Assembly (NCBI GenBank): GCA_009774245.1
Contig: VSNM01000003.1
Span: 116,150-180,149, forward strand
DNA: 64,000 bases
Direction: 5' to 3'
Source: Lachnospiraceae bacterium
Lineage (GTDB): Bacteria > Bacillota > Clostridia > Lachnospirales > Lachnospiraceae
The notes beneath the pieces were generated by a model. That model was given only the letters and a program-made list of their open reading frames with translations. It had not been told where the DNA came from and did no database searches. Both the position numbers and the translations under genes were made by a program. Each line of letters starts with the position of its first letter. Within the stretch, counting starts at the first letter, position 1. Shown piece after piece: positions 34,120 to 44,039 of this stretch.

Positions 34120-37100
34120 TCAATCCCCATAAAATGCCCGCTCACCGACTTGAACGCCTTCCGGCACCTGTATTCCGGACGCGCCACCGCAAAACGCAAA
34201 CGCCTCCCTGCCAATCGTTTTCAAAGTGGAGGGCAGCCTGATCTCTTTCAAATTGTGACAGCGGTAAAATGCCCGCTCGGGAATCTCCTCCACACCTTCC
34301 GGAATCAGAATCTCCTCCAGCGCGGTACAGTTCTCAAACGCATGCGCACCGATCTGCCTAAGATTTTCAGAAAACTGAACATGACTCAAAATGCCGCAGC
34401 CAAAAAACGCGTGTGCACCGATACTGACCACACTGTCAGCCTGCCTGACCTCGCGCAGCCACTTGCAGCCCGCAAACGCGCGTGCGCCAATTTTTGTCAC
34501 CGTATCCGGGAACGTGACTGTTGTCAGCAGGTTTCCGTCCTGAAAAGCGCCTTCCCCGATTTCCGTGATGCCCTGGGCAAGCCTGATCCTGGAAATATTG
34601 CCTGTACACTCCCTAAGCACGTCGTTCTCATCGTTTTTAAAACAATTCAGGCTGTCCATCACCGCCTGTTTCGCCAACGGCGGCAGCTCGCGCTCACGGT
34701 CTGCCAGACCTGTAAACTGCACAACTTCCCCGTCCGGCAGTATCATCTTGCGCAGATTAATACAGTTTCGAAACGCGTACTCCTCCACCTGCACATACTT
34801 ATGACGGCTGCCCTGAAACAATCCATTTTTCAAATCCTCTCCTATGGCAGGAAAACGAATGCTCGTGATATCCAGACCGTTTGCAAACGCCCAGCCGCAC
34901 ACCAGATGAATCCCTTCTGGAATCACAACCTCCCCCACACTGGCAGAACCGTCCAATAACATGTCCCGAACCATCACCAGAGGATTTTCCTTACGTCTGT
35001 CCGTCAGCCAGCGCGTCCCGTGAAACGCCCTCGCGCCGATATACTCCACACTCTCTGGAATCTCCACCTGCTCTAACAGCATCGCGTCGCGAAATATCTC
35101 CGCCCCAATCCGCCGTATCCCCTCTGGAATCCGTACCAGGCTCGCAGCTCCCCGGTATCTGACCAGTTTTTCCTCCTGCTCCACTGTGAAACAGCTAAAG
35201 GCGCTGTGAAACAACAGGCGCACCATCTCCGGGATTTCCTGCGATAGAATGTCCGCATAACAGCCAAATCTCCACTCTTTTCCGAGATATACTACCTGTC
35301 TCAGCGATGTACAGCCCGAAAGCGCGTATTCTTTTAACCCAATCTCACTGCGCTGCCCCGAAAGACAGATCTTTTCCAGACCGCAGCAATCCTCCAACGC
35401 GTGCGCCATCAGAAGCGTCCCATCCTGAAATTCCGCATATTGCAGGCTTTCGCACCCCTCAAACGTGTACTCTCCAATCTGATTCATGGACGCCAGATCA
35501 ATGTCCTGCAAGGATTTGCAGCCGCTAAAACAATATGCCCCCACCACCTGCGCCTTTTCACACAGACAGGTTTCCAAACATACACAGCCTGCAAACAGGC
35601 GCTTCTCAAGGACTCTGATCTGTGGCAGCTCTGCCCTGACAAGCGAAACACACCCGGCAAAAGCGGACGCTCCCACCTGCTGTGCCGGACAGAACACTTC
35701 CTTTAAAGAACTGCATTTTTCAAATGCGTTAGCGTCTATTTTGAGCAAATTGGTTCCTTCGGACTGATATGCGGGTAACTGCAATTTCCCATCTTCGAAC
35801 GTGTGTTTCAAATCAGGCAGACATTGTTCCGCAGGCAGTACAACGCATTCAAGACTGCTGCACCCAAAGAAAGCTCCCTCTCCAATCCAGTAAATCTTTT
35901 CAGGAAAAATAACCTTGCTGACGACATGGTTCCCCGCAAACGCATATGGCGCTATCCCCTGTACATTCTCAGGCAGAATCACCTCGCCCGCGCACAGAGC
36001 CCCGGAAATGACCAGATTTCCCACAACATGCAGTCCGTTTTCCAGCCATTCACCCTGCACGGTATCCGCAAAAGCACCCTCGCCTGCCCGCAGCGCCGGA
36101 TTCACCGCACCCGGTACAAGTGCAGTACACCCATACAGCGCTTCCCTGCCAAGCTCCTCCACCTGTTCCAGACAGACTTCACGCAGTTTCCCGCACCGGT
36201 AAAAAGCGCGTTCGCCAATTGATCGCCATCTCGGAATCCGGTCTTGTTCCGCCTGTTTTACCGCAGTGTGCTCTCTTGCCGCTGCATACTCCTTTAATTC
36301 CTGTGAGGGCGGTACTTTCTCCAACCCAACACCACTCGAAAATGCGCGCTCATACAGTCCTTGCGTGAGCAGTACTTCCCCTTGCTCAACTCCATATGAA
36401 AATGCACGTTCCTCTGTTTCCTGCGTCAGTAATACTTCCTCCAATTCAACGCAGCCCGAAAATACTTCCTCTTCCAGACGCATTATATTTGACGGGAACC
36501 ACACCCGCCGAAGAAGTTTGCACCCCTTAAATGCCGCTGCGCCGACCGACTGCACCTGTGCCAGAAGATGTACTTCAGTAATCTGGGTATTTCCGTAAAA
36601 CGCACCGCCTGCTATGATCTTTACAGTTTCAGGAATCCGCACTTCCCCTGCAAGATGCTGTCCGTCCCATAAAATATCTCCCTCCCAGACTTCCCTTGCA
36701 TGATGCGGACTGCCTACAGCCAGTGTACCTCCTTCATTACATGGCGGCAAAAACGCTGGCAGCCGTTGAGAATCTTCGTCTGCAAGATGCTGTCCGTCCC
36801 ATACAATCGCTTCCTCTGCAGCCAGTGCGCCAGACACACGCCGTTTCCACTGTTCCAGAAAAGCTGTACCCTCCAGCACATGCCGCCCCACGGATTCCAA
36901 GGTTTTTGGCAGCACAACGCGCTCCAGTGCCACGCAGCCGTAGGCAAGTTTGTCAGGAATATGGCACACACCCTCCTCGAGTACCAGCATCTTTAATTTG
37001 ACGCAGCCGCCAAACACGTCCGTTCCGTACTGTTTTCCCGTATTGTGTCCGCCCGATATCCATACTTTTTGCAGGCCTGCCTTCGCAAACGCCAGACTCT

Positions 37101-38667
37101 CCACGGTCTCTGTGCCCGCCGGAATGCGCACTTCCCGCAGCCCGCTCTTATAAAACGCCATCTTTCCTATGAAGGTCAGACTCTTTGGCAACTGTATCTT
37201 TTTCAAGCCGGAACAACCGTAAAAAGCACTCTCCCCAACCCTGTACAGCCCCTCTGGCAGCCGTACCTCCTGCAACGCCCGGCAGTGGCGAAATGTCCTG
37301 TTCTCCAAAACCTCCACCTGCGCCGGAATCTCAATGCGAAGCAGTTTCACGCAGTCCTCAAACGCTCCCGCGCCAATCCTGCACAGTCCCCCGGGCAGTG
37401 TGACCGTCTGCATGAGCAGGCAACCCCGAAATGCCTCCGCGCCAATCTCCCGCAGACTTTCGGGCAACAGCACCTTGTCGATGGTCTCAATCCCCGCAAA
37501 CGCCTCCTCCGCAATCCTCGTAATCCCTTCCGGTATAACCACCCTGGACTCTGCCCCCAGATATTGTAGCAGTATTGTCCCGCTGACTCTGAAATTTCCA
37601 AGCACCTGTCTGTGTACCACGCGAACCAGTTCCGGAACTGCTGTATCAAAGTGCCCTGAGTAACACTCCATTCCCGTCTGGATAGTTCCCGTCTGAATAG
37701 TTCCTTCCTGCTGATCAGAATGCCCTGCACGTATCTTATATATGTCGTTTAGTCCATGAAACATATACTCTGCCCCGTCGCAGGTTCGGACGGATTTCAG
37801 GGAAGTGCAGTTTCGGAAAGCATCCTCGTCAATCTGGACATCACTCCCGCCAAACGTCACCTGCTCCAAGCCAATACAGTTGCGGAAAGCACGGCTTTCA
37901 ATATATCTGAGCGATTTTGGAAGCCTGATGTCCACAATGCCCCGCATATCATAAAAGCTGCTTTTGGCTAAGACCTCTATCCCCTCTGGCACTTCCATAT
38001 GTTTGATATTCACCCGAAACCGGACAAGGGTTCTCCCTTCCAGCTCCATCATGCGCTCAAGAATATCCCGCACAACCAGCTCGACCAGAGGAGGTACGTG
38101 AAACGCGCCTGCCACCACCTCCACTACATTTGGTATACGATAGGTTTCAACAGATATCACAGATCTCCCGCCATCAGATCTGACGCACGAAATTTCCCTG
38201 ACACGCCCGCAACCCGTAAAGACATCACAGAGACACTCTGTATCCAACTCCTGCGAGATCATCAGACGCTCCAGCGAAATCCCATTTGCAAGCGCCGCCA
38301 TGCCCATCCTTTTCACACCCGGAAGCTGTGCCTCCCGCATACTGTCACAGTACAAAAAGGCGCACTCCCCCAGCTCCTCCACAGAAAGCGGCAGAATCAC
38401 CTGTCTCAACGCATGACAGCGGTGGAACGCGTAGCGCCCGATCGAAGTCACTCCCTCCGGAATCACGACCTCCTCCAGCTTCCGGCAGCCCTTAAACGCA
38501 TCTCCCATAATACAAGTCAGCCCGCGCGGCAGCACCACTTTTTTCAGGGAGACGCAGCCCTTGAACGCCCCCTCTCCAACCGTATGGATTCCATCCGGAA
38601 CCTGTATCGATTCCTCCCGCCCTGTATAGCGAACCAGCACGCCGTTTTCAATCTGATAATACTCCAC
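34120..38667 (-). CDS. Giant BspA-type leucine-rich repeat protein
   Basis: 1515 residues of LRR_5/BspA repeats (units such as IGEGAFQDGNLLTTVTFPDT and IGARAFAGCKWLREV). A GTG start at 38667 fits GGGGGAG 6 bases upstream; upstream codons lack a site. There is no signal peptide, cell-wall motif or membrane helix, so unlike surface BspA proteins it appears cytoplasmic or exported by another route. Residues around 740-800 are a degenerate tandem repeat (EEVLLTQETEERAFS, GEVLLTQGLYERAFS). WDGQHLA occurs twice around residues 625-665. It overlaps the dus gene and is followed by the lipoprotein gene. Function unknown; ligand binding or adhesion is the family theme. Confidence 0.85.
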   Translation of the reverse strand: MEYYQIENGVLVRYTGREESIQVPDGIHTVGEGAFKGCVSLKKVVLPRGLTCIMGDAFKGCRKLEEVVIPEGVTSIGRYAFHRCHALRQVILPLSVEELGECAFLYCDSMREAQLPGVKRMGMAALANGISLERLMISQELDTECLCDVFTGCGRVREISCVRSDGGRSVISVETYRIPNVVEVVAGAFHVPPLVELVVRDILERMMELEGRTLVRFRVNIKHMEVPEGIEVLAKSSFYDMRGIVDIRLPKSLRYIESRAFRNCIGLEQVTFGGSDVQIDEDAFRNCTSLKSVRTCDGAEYMFHGLNDIYKIRAGHSDQQEGTIQTGTIQTGMECYSGHFDTAVPELVRVVHRQVLGNFRVSGTILLQYLGAESRVVIPEGITRIAEEAFAGIETIDKVLLPESLREIGAEAFRGCLLMQTVTLPGGLCRIGAGAFEDCVKLLRIEIPAQVEVLENRTFRHCRALQEVRLPEGLYRVGESAFYGCSGLKKIQLPKSLTFIGKMAFYKSGLREVRIPAGTETVESLAFAKAGLQKVWISGGHNTGKQYGTDVFGGCVKLKMLVLEEGVCHIPDKLAYGCVALERVVLPKTLESVGRHVLEGTAFLEQWKRRVSGALAAEEAIVWDGQHLADEDSQRLPAFLPPCNEGGTLAVGSPHHAREVWEGDILWDGQHLAGEVRIPETVKIIAGGAFYGNTQITEVHLLAQVQSVGAAAFKGCKLLRRVWFPSNIMRLEEEVFSGCVELEEVLLTQETEERAFSYGVEQGEVLLTQGLYERAFSSGVGLEKVPPSQELKEYAAAREHTAVKQAEQDRIPRWRSIGERAFYRCGKLREVCLEQVEELGREALYGCTALVPGAVNPALRAGEGAFADTVQGEWLENGLHVVGNLVISGALCAGEVILPENVQGIAPYAFAGNHVVSKVIFPEKIYWIGEGAFFGCSSLECVVLPAEQCLPDLKHTFEDGKLQLPAYQSEGTNLLKIDANAFEKCSSLKEVFCPAQQVGASAFAGCVSLVRAELPQIRVLEKRLFAGCVCLETCLCEKAQVVGAYCFSGCKSLQDIDLASMNQIGEYTFEGCESLQYAEFQDGTLLMAHALEDCCGLEKICLSGQRSEIGLKEYALSGCTSLRQVVYLGKEWRFGCYADILSQEIPEMVRLLFHSAFSCFTVEQEEKLVRYRGAASLVRIPEGIRRIGAEIFRDAMLLEQVEIPESVEYIGARAFHGTRWLTDRRKENPLVMVRDMLLDGSASVGEVVIPEGIHLVCGWAFANGLDITSIRFPAIGEDLKNGLFQGSRHKYVQVEEYAFRNCINLRKMILPDGEVVQFTGLADRERELPPLAKQAVMDSLNCFKNDENDVLRECTGNISRIRLAQGITEIGEGAFQDGNLLTTVTFPDTVTKIGARAFAGCKWLREVRQADSVVSIGAHAFFGCGILSHVQFSENLRQIGAHAFENCTALEEILIPEGVEEIPERAFYRCHNLKEIRLPSTLKTIGREAFAFCGGASGIQVPEGVQVGERAFYGD

Positions 38668-39655
38668 TTCCCACTCCCCCAAAAATCATCCCGATCATTT
38701 CCCGCAGCTCCTCCAGACTTCCACTCGCAAACAGTCTTTCCTTATACCGCTTTGTCCCTTTCCGCTTTTTCATCATATAAGAGGCGATCTTCTTCATATA
38801 ACCCAGCACAAATGTCTCATCATAATACCGCGCAGCCAGCTCCAGCTGCTCCATCAATATCTCAAACGCAGTTTTCCCGCAGCACTTTCCGGTCAGCTCG
38901 CTGAATACAAAAGGATTCTCAAGCCCGTACCGCGCTATCATCACTCCGTCCACACCGGTACGCTCCATCATGTTCACAGCGTCCTCCACCGAGAAAATAC
39001 CGCCGTTTGCAATCACCGGAATCGACACCGCCGCCTTTGCGTGCCTGATTTCCTCCATATGCGGCTTTCCATCATACATCATGCTGCGGCTCCTGCCATG
39101 AATCGTGATCATGTCCGCACCGGAGTCCTCGCACATCCTCGCAAACTCCGCGGCAAACAGCTCCTCCTCCCGAATCCCGACGCGGCACTTCACGGTCACG
39201 ACCTTCCCACTGCGCTTACAGCCGCGTATGATCGCCGCCGCCCTCTTAAAATCCTGCATCAGTGCGCATCCCTCACCACTCTTGAACACATTGGGCACCG
39301 GACAGCCCATATTGATATCAATGATATCAAAATCTCTCAAAAGTACACTTCCCGCCATGCGCTCCATCACCGCCGGATTGCCGCCGAGCAGTTGTACTGC
39401 CCTGATGGGCTCGTCCTCTGTCGTAAACAGCAGGCGGTTTGTCGCCCTGTCCTCATATTTCAGCGCGTTTGCACTGCACATCTCTGTAAAACACAGCCCT
39501 GCGCCAAGCTCATACGCAAGCATTCGAAACGGATAACACGTATACCCCGCAAGCGGCGCCATCAACACATTCGACGGCAGAAGCAGACCGCCCACCCGAA
39601 TCGGCCTGACACTGCCTGCCGCACAGCTTTTTACTCCCATATCCGGTTTGATCAT
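38648..39655 (-). CDS. dus: tRNA-dihydrouridine synthase (DusB-like)
   Basis: 335 residues from the ATG at 39655 after AAGGATGTGCG. FMN-binding TIM barrel: VLMAPLAGYTCYPFR at the start, the catalytic-loop region FTEMCSANAL, INMGCPVPNVFKSGEGCAL, TVKCRVGI, MITIHGRSRSMMYDG and VIANGGIFSVEDA. It reduces uridine to dihydrouridine in tRNA D-loops using NADPH. It overlaps the LRR gene by 20 bases. The catalytic Cys is within MCSANAL. Confidence 0.92.
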   Translation of the reverse strand: MIKPDMGVKSCAAGSVRPIRVGGLLLPSNVLMAPLAGYTCYPFRMLAYELGAGLCFTEMCSANALKYEDRATNRLLFTTEDEPIRAVQLLGGNPAVMERMAGSVLLRDFDIIDINMGCPVPNVFKSGEGCALMQDFKRAAAIIRGCKRSGKVVTVKCRVGIREEELFAAEFARMCEDSGADMITIHGRSRSMMYDGKPHMEEIRHAKAAVSIPVIANGGIFSVEDAVNMMERTGVDGVMIARYGLENPFVFSELTGKCCGKTAFEILMEQLELAARYYDETFVLGYMKKIASYMMKKRKGTKRYKERLFASGSLEELREMIGMIFGGVGSGVLSD

Positions 39656-39778
39656 CGCACATCCTTCCATTCATCCTGATTGCCTGTCCCGCCCTGCCAC
39701 CCACATCACGCAGCCCTGACAGTTTCATTATAACCCCAACACCCCCTCAAATCAATCACACGGCTGGAAAATCTACTA

Positions 39779-39807
39779 TTTTCACGCGATCTGATTTATG
39801 GTACAAT
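39779..39807 (+). promoter_or_regulatory. Promoter of the radical SAM gene
   Basis: TACAAT at 39802-39807 is preceded by TGG (extended -10). The hexamer 17 bases upstream, TTTTCA, is a weak -35. It lies about 40 bases before the ATG at 39848. Confidence 0.45.
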
Positions 39808-39847
39808 GAACAGGCAGTAAGGAACTATTTAAAAGGAGCATACAGCG

Positions 39848-41719
39848 ATGAATCAATCCCCCGACCACAACGTCCTGCTAATCGGCATCAACGCCAAATA
39901 CATTCACTCCAACCCGGCTGTCTACAGTCTGAAAGCCTACGCGGACAGGTACTACCCCGACCGTCCCGACGGCTGCACACTCGGAATCGCGGAGTACACG
40001 ATCAACCAGCCCGCCAACACCATTCTGGCAGACTTATATCAGAAAAGACCAATGGTAGCTGCCTTTTCCTGCTATATCTGGAACTGGAATATGGTACAGG
40101 AGCTGCTCGCCGAACTGCCCAAACTGCTGCCTGACACCGCGCTCTGGCTCGGCGGGCCGGAGGTTTCTTTTCATGCGCAGGATTTGATAAAAACGTTCCC
40201 ACAGCTTACGGGAATCATGACCGGCGAGGGTGAGGAGACTTTTCTGGAACTTTTGAAATATTATTGGGAACACGCGACAACGCTGACGGAAATCAGGAGC
40301 ATTGTCTGCAAGAATGGCTTTACCGGGGAACGTGCGCTTTTAGATATCAACAGACTTCCTTTTATATACAATTCCCCGCTTTCTACCCTTGAAGCCGAAA
40401 ATGAATCCAACCTGCCCGAACGTACTTTAGATGATTTTCCTACGGACAATTTCAAAAACGACACACTTGTCACTTTCAAGAACCGTATTGTCTACTACGA
40501 GTCCCAGCGCGGCTGTCCGTTTCAGTGCGCCTACTGCCTCTCCTCCATAGACAGGAAAGTCCGTCTGCGCGACATTGATATTGTTAAATCCGAGCTGCAG
40601 TATTTTCTGGACAGCAAAGTGCCGCAGGTAAAGTTTATCGACCGCACCTTTAACTGCAATGAGAAACACGCCCTGTCCATCTGGAAATATCTCAAAGAGA
40701 ATGACAACGGTGTCACAAATTTTCATTTTGAAATCGCAGCAGACCTGTTGACCGACAGCCAGCTCGAAGTGATGCGCGGTATGCGTCCCGGCCTGATTCA
40801 GCTAGAGATCGGCGTTCAGTCCACCAACGGCTCGACGCTGCGGGCAATCAACCGCCGCATGGACATTGACACGCTGCGCAGGGCAGTTGCCGCAATCCAC
40901 AGCTTTCAGAATATCCACCAGCACCTTGACCTGATCGCCGGACTTCCATATGAAGATTATGACAGCTTTGTCCGTTCTTTCAATGATGTGTATGCGATGG
41001 CGCCAGATCAGCTGCAGCTTGGTTTTCTGAAAGTATTAAAAGGCTCTCCGATGGAACTGCGCGCCGATGAATACGGCATTGTCTATGGCTCCCGACCGCC
41101 CTACGAGGTACTGTATACGAAGTGGCTCAGTTTTGATGATGTGCTGAAATTAAAGGACGTCGAGGAGATGGTAGAACTATACTACAACTCAAACCAGTTT
41201 TCGCACACCCTCCCTGTATTGATACAGGCGTTTACCTCACCCTTTCATATGTATGCAGCTCTCGCAGATTATTACCGCGCAAACGGCTACATGACCAACA
41301 CACCCTCTCGGAGCTACCGCTATCAGGTGCTATTGGATTTTGCATGTTCCGCAGCATCGGACAGGCGCAGCCTTTTTGTCGAGCTGCTCACCTTTGACTT
41401 GTACCTGCGCGAAAACCTGAAAAGCCGCCCTGATTTTGCATCGGAAAATGTCACGGAGAAAAGTGCTACAGAAAAGAAAAAAGTGCGCCAATTCTTCGAG
41501 CACGAAGAACAGGCGCACCAATATCTGAAAGGCTATGAAGGCTACACATCGGTGCAGCTTTTGCGAATGACGCACATTGAAAAATTTACTTACCCGGTGT
41601 GGAGCAAAAGCCCTGCGGAATGCATGGTTAGACTGGAAAATCCTGCCTATATTCTGTTTGACTACCAGAACCGCAGCGCGCTGACACATGATGCAGCCTA
41701 CTTTGAAATCCCCTTATAA
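39848..41719 (+). CDS. B12-binding radical SAM protein with DUF4080 domain
   Basis: 623 residues after AAAGGAGCATACAGCG. The N-terminal cobalamin-binding-like domain begins VLLIGINAKYIHSNPA and includes WLGGPEVSFHA and GIMTGEGEETF. The radical SAM domain carries CPFQCAYC (CxxxCxxC for the 4Fe-4S cluster). The C-terminal 180 residues resemble DUF4080. Members perform radical methylations or rearrangements. The substrate is unknown. Monocistronic; the next gene converges on it. Confidence 0.9.
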   Translation: MNQSPDHNVLLIGINAKYIHSNPAVYSLKAYADRYYPDRPDGCTLGIAEYTINQPANTILADLYQKRPMVAAFSCYIWNWNMVQELLAELPKLLPDTALWLGGPEVSFHAQDLIKTFPQLTGIMTGEGEETFLELLKYYWEHATTLTEIRSIVCKNGFTGERALLDINRLPFIYNSPLSTLEAENESNLPERTLDDFPTDNFKNDTLVTFKNRIVYYESQRGCPFQCAYCLSSIDRKVRLRDIDIVKSELQYFLDSKVPQVKFIDRTFNCNEKHALSIWKYLKENDNGVTNFHFEIAADLLTDSQLEVMRGMRPGLIQLEIGVQSTNGSTLRAINRRMDIDTLRRAVAAIHSFQNIHQHLDLIAGLPYEDYDSFVRSFNDVYAMAPDQLQLGFLKVLKGSPMELRADEYGIVYGSRPPYEVLYTKWLSFDDVLKLKDVEEMVELYYNSNQFSHTLPVLIQAFTSPFHMYAALADYYRANGYMTNTPSRSYRYQVLLDFACSAASDRRSLFVELLTFDLYLRENLKSRPDFASENVTEKSATEKKKVRQFFEHEEQAHQYLKGYEGYTSVQLLRMTHIEKFTYPVWSKSPAECMVRLENPAYILFDYQNRSALTHDAAYFEIPL

Positions 41720-41731
41720 CGAAATACCAAT

Positions 41732-43084
41732 TTATCTGCACTCCTTCTTAATCATGGAATCCATAAATGCCACATACGCCTCTTTTGTGAACTTTGGCTG
41801 ATACGCCGCGGCGATTCTCTTTGCCTCCTTCGCACCGTCCCGCAGTAACCTGTAGGCACTTAGCGCAAATACCTTGGCGGTCACGATATAGGCAAGCTCC
41901 TCATCAACCACCTTGAAATCAGCGCTGTGAAAATTCCCCTCGATTCCACCTGTCTGGAAAGTGTACACAGGAAGAATGTGCTGGACATCTCCCACGTCCG
42001 TCGAGCCACCGCTGACACTGCCCTTGTCATCGGCGATCTCCACCGCGTATTTGCCATCAGCCGCGATTTTCGCCGCCTCGACCAGCTCCGCATCCGGCTC
42101 CTGCGGAAGTGTTGGCAGATACCCCGGCATTGTCTCGATCTCCACAGTCGCACCGAGCGCGGCGCCGCCTGCGAAGAAGGCGCGGTCTGTCTTCTCCGCC
42201 GCGTCCACGATCGCGTCCTGGTTTGACGCGCGGACAAGCGTCTCGATGACAACCTCGTCCGGCACAACGTTGACAAGATTTCCGCCCTTTGTCACGATCG
42301 GGTGAATCCTCACATGGTCGGAATCGCGAAATGTCTCCCTGTGATACGCAAGCGCCGTCAGTCCGATCGATGCCGCATTCAGCGCATTGATGCCAAGCTG
42401 CGGGCTTCCGGCAGCATGGGCAGCCTTGCCGTGATATTTGATTACCTTGCTCACAAACCCGTTGTTTGCGCCCTGTTTGAATGTGACGGCATTTCCGTTC
42501 GCACTGTGATGCGCGAGGTTCAGATCAATGTCATCGAACGCGCCAATGCGGATCAGCTCACACTTGCCGCCGCCATATTTGATCTTTCCCTCTTCCCTCA
42601 ATTGATTCTTAAACTCAATCTCGCCGTACTCCTCCGCCGGAACTGCAAAGAATACCACCTGCCCGTCAAGCTCCTGCGCAATCTCAGGGGCGGAGAGCGC
42701 GATCGCCGCACCTATGATTCCCGCAAGCTGCGCATGATGTCCGCAGCAGTGCGCCGCCTGTGTTTCGGGATTGACATACGCATGGTTCGGAATGCGCAGC
42801 GCGTCCAGTTCACCGATCAGGGCGAGACTGATCTCGTCTTTTTTGTCCTGATTCAGATACGCCTTTGCGCCTGTTATTGCCAGCCCTTCCTTGACGGTAA
42901 GCCCCAGCTTTCTAGAAAACTCCACGAATTTTCTCGATGTCTCAAATTCCTTGTAGCCCAATTCTGCATGGCTGTATATGTCCCTTGCAAAATTAATGAT
43001 CTCATCTCTGTGACTGTCAATGATGTCTATAATCTGCTTTTCTATTGAATTTGCTTTTGTATTTATTTCTGTATCCATCTCCAT
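41732..43084 (-). CDS. M20-family amidohydrolase (AbgB-like)
   Basis: 450 residues. M20 metallopeptidase features: IGELDALRIPNHAY with the metal Asp, AAHCCGHHAQ, PAEEYGE (catalytic/metal Glu), AHHSANGN and the lid-domain AAHAAGSPQLGINAL. GGSTDVGDV and EGNFHSADF are near the C-terminus. It resembles p-aminobenzoyl-glutamate hydrolase and N-acyl amino-acid amidohydrolases. Last gene of the MetNIQ/PLP-enzyme cluster, so it may release a sulfur amino acid from an N-acyl or dipeptide precursor (inference). Confidence 0.88.
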   Translation of the reverse strand: MEMDTEINTKANSIEKQIIDIIDSHRDEIINFARDIYSHAELGYKEFETSRKFVEFSRKLGLTVKEGLAITGAKAYLNQDKKDEISLALIGELDALRIPNHAYVNPETQAAHCCGHHAQLAGIIGAAIALSAPEIAQELDGQVVFFAVPAEEYGEIEFKNQLREEGKIKYGGGKCELIRIGAFDDIDLNLAHHSANGNAVTFKQGANNGFVSKVIKYHGKAAHAAGSPQLGINALNAASIGLTALAYHRETFRDSDHVRIHPIVTKGGNLVNVVPDEVVIETLVRASNQDAIVDAAEKTDRAFFAGGAALGATVEIETMPGYLPTLPQEPDAELVEAAKIAADGKYAVEIADDKGSVSGGSTDVGDVQHILPVYTFQTGGIEGNFHSADFKVVDEELAYIVTAKVFALSAYRLLRDGAKEAKRIAAAYQPKFTKEAYVAFMDSMIKKECR

Positions 43085-43156
43085 TTTCCTTTCTTAAATT
43101 ATAGTCGTTATTATAGTCGTTTCTAGGACTCTCCTTTACGACAATGATCAAGCACA

Positions 43157-44011
43157 TCAATACTTCGGAATCGACCAAAGCTCATTGTATTCTGAACTGT
43201 TGTGTTCCTCGAGCCATGTCAAAAACTCATCCGACTGATAAGCATCCACAACATCCTTTACCCACTGCGCGTCCTTATTTTTCTCATCCACCACAACCTG
43301 CAGCCAGAAGCTGTCGGACAGATTTTCATTGAACAACGCTGTCGACGGATCGATTCCAGCATTGTATACAATACTGCCTGTGATAACTCCGTAGTCAAAA
43401 TCACTCAGGCTCGTCGCGATGTAGCTCGTCTGCAGCTCATAGAACTCCAGATTGTGCGGGTTCTGATCAATGTCCTCTGTCGATGCCGTCGCGTAATCCG
43501 TGCCTTCCTTTAACGTAATCCAGCCGATATCCTGCAGCATTACATATGCCCTCGCCTGGTTTCCGGCATCCTGGGGCACCGCGACAACCATACCGTCACC
43601 GATCTCATCTATAGAATCATGCTTCTCTGAAAAGATGGATGCCGGTACAGTCGGAATCTTTGAGAGCGCCACCAGATGTCCGCCCGCCTGCTCGTTGTAC
43701 GCGTCCATGTATGCTGTGTGCTGCTCGACGGACAGGTCGACATCCCCGCTTGTGATCGCGGCGTCCGCCTGGTTCAGATCAAGCTCCGACGCGGTAAACG
43801 TATAACCTTTTTTCTCCAGAATCGGTATAATGCCATCCTCAAACAGTTCCGAATACGGACCTACACCCTTTCCGTATACAATCGTGGTCTTTTCCTCGGC
43901 CACCGAACCGCTCACTGCATTGTCCGCGGTTTTCCCGCACCCTGTCAGGCCGATGGCTGCGAACACCGCCGCAAATACTGTTGTCACTGCTGTCTTTTTC
44001 AAATTTTTCAT
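43157..44011 (-). CDS. metQ: MetQ/NlpA-type substrate-binding lipoprotein
   Basis: 284 residues from 44011 (GGAGGAG ATTATT ATG). Lipobox LTGC after a hydrophobic signal. The mature protein matches the NlpA/MetQ family (GVGPYSELFEDGIIPILEKKG-type opening, TASELDLNQADAAI, VAVPQDAGNQARA). It binds methionine or a related sulfur amino acid and feeds the adjacent MetI-MetN transporter. Confidence 0.9.
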   Translation of the reverse strand: MKNLKKTAVTTVFAAVFAAIGLTGCGKTADNAVSGSVAEEKTTIVYGKGVGPYSELFEDGIIPILEKKGYTFTASELDLNQADAAITSGDVDLSVEQHTAYMDAYNEQAGGHLVALSKIPTVPASIFSEKHDSIDEIGDGMVVAVPQDAGNQARAYVMLQDIGWITLKEGTDYATASTEDIDQNPHNLEFYELQTSYIATSLSDFDYGVITGSIVYNAGIDPSTALFNENLSDSFWLQVVVDEKNKDAQWVKDVVDAYQSDEFLTWLEEHNSSEYNELWSIPKY

Positions 44012-44039
44012 AATAATCTCCTCCATTTTAAAATTCTTT

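Noticed and set aside
37045..37569. Plus-strand ORF antisense to the LRR gene
   Set aside because: Arises from periodic LRR coding; no start signal and no family similarity.
34120..38667. Dense periodic repeats suggesting a CRISPR or satellite array
   Set aside because: The period follows about 23-residue leucine-rich repeat units in an open frame; there are no constant repeats with unique spacers.
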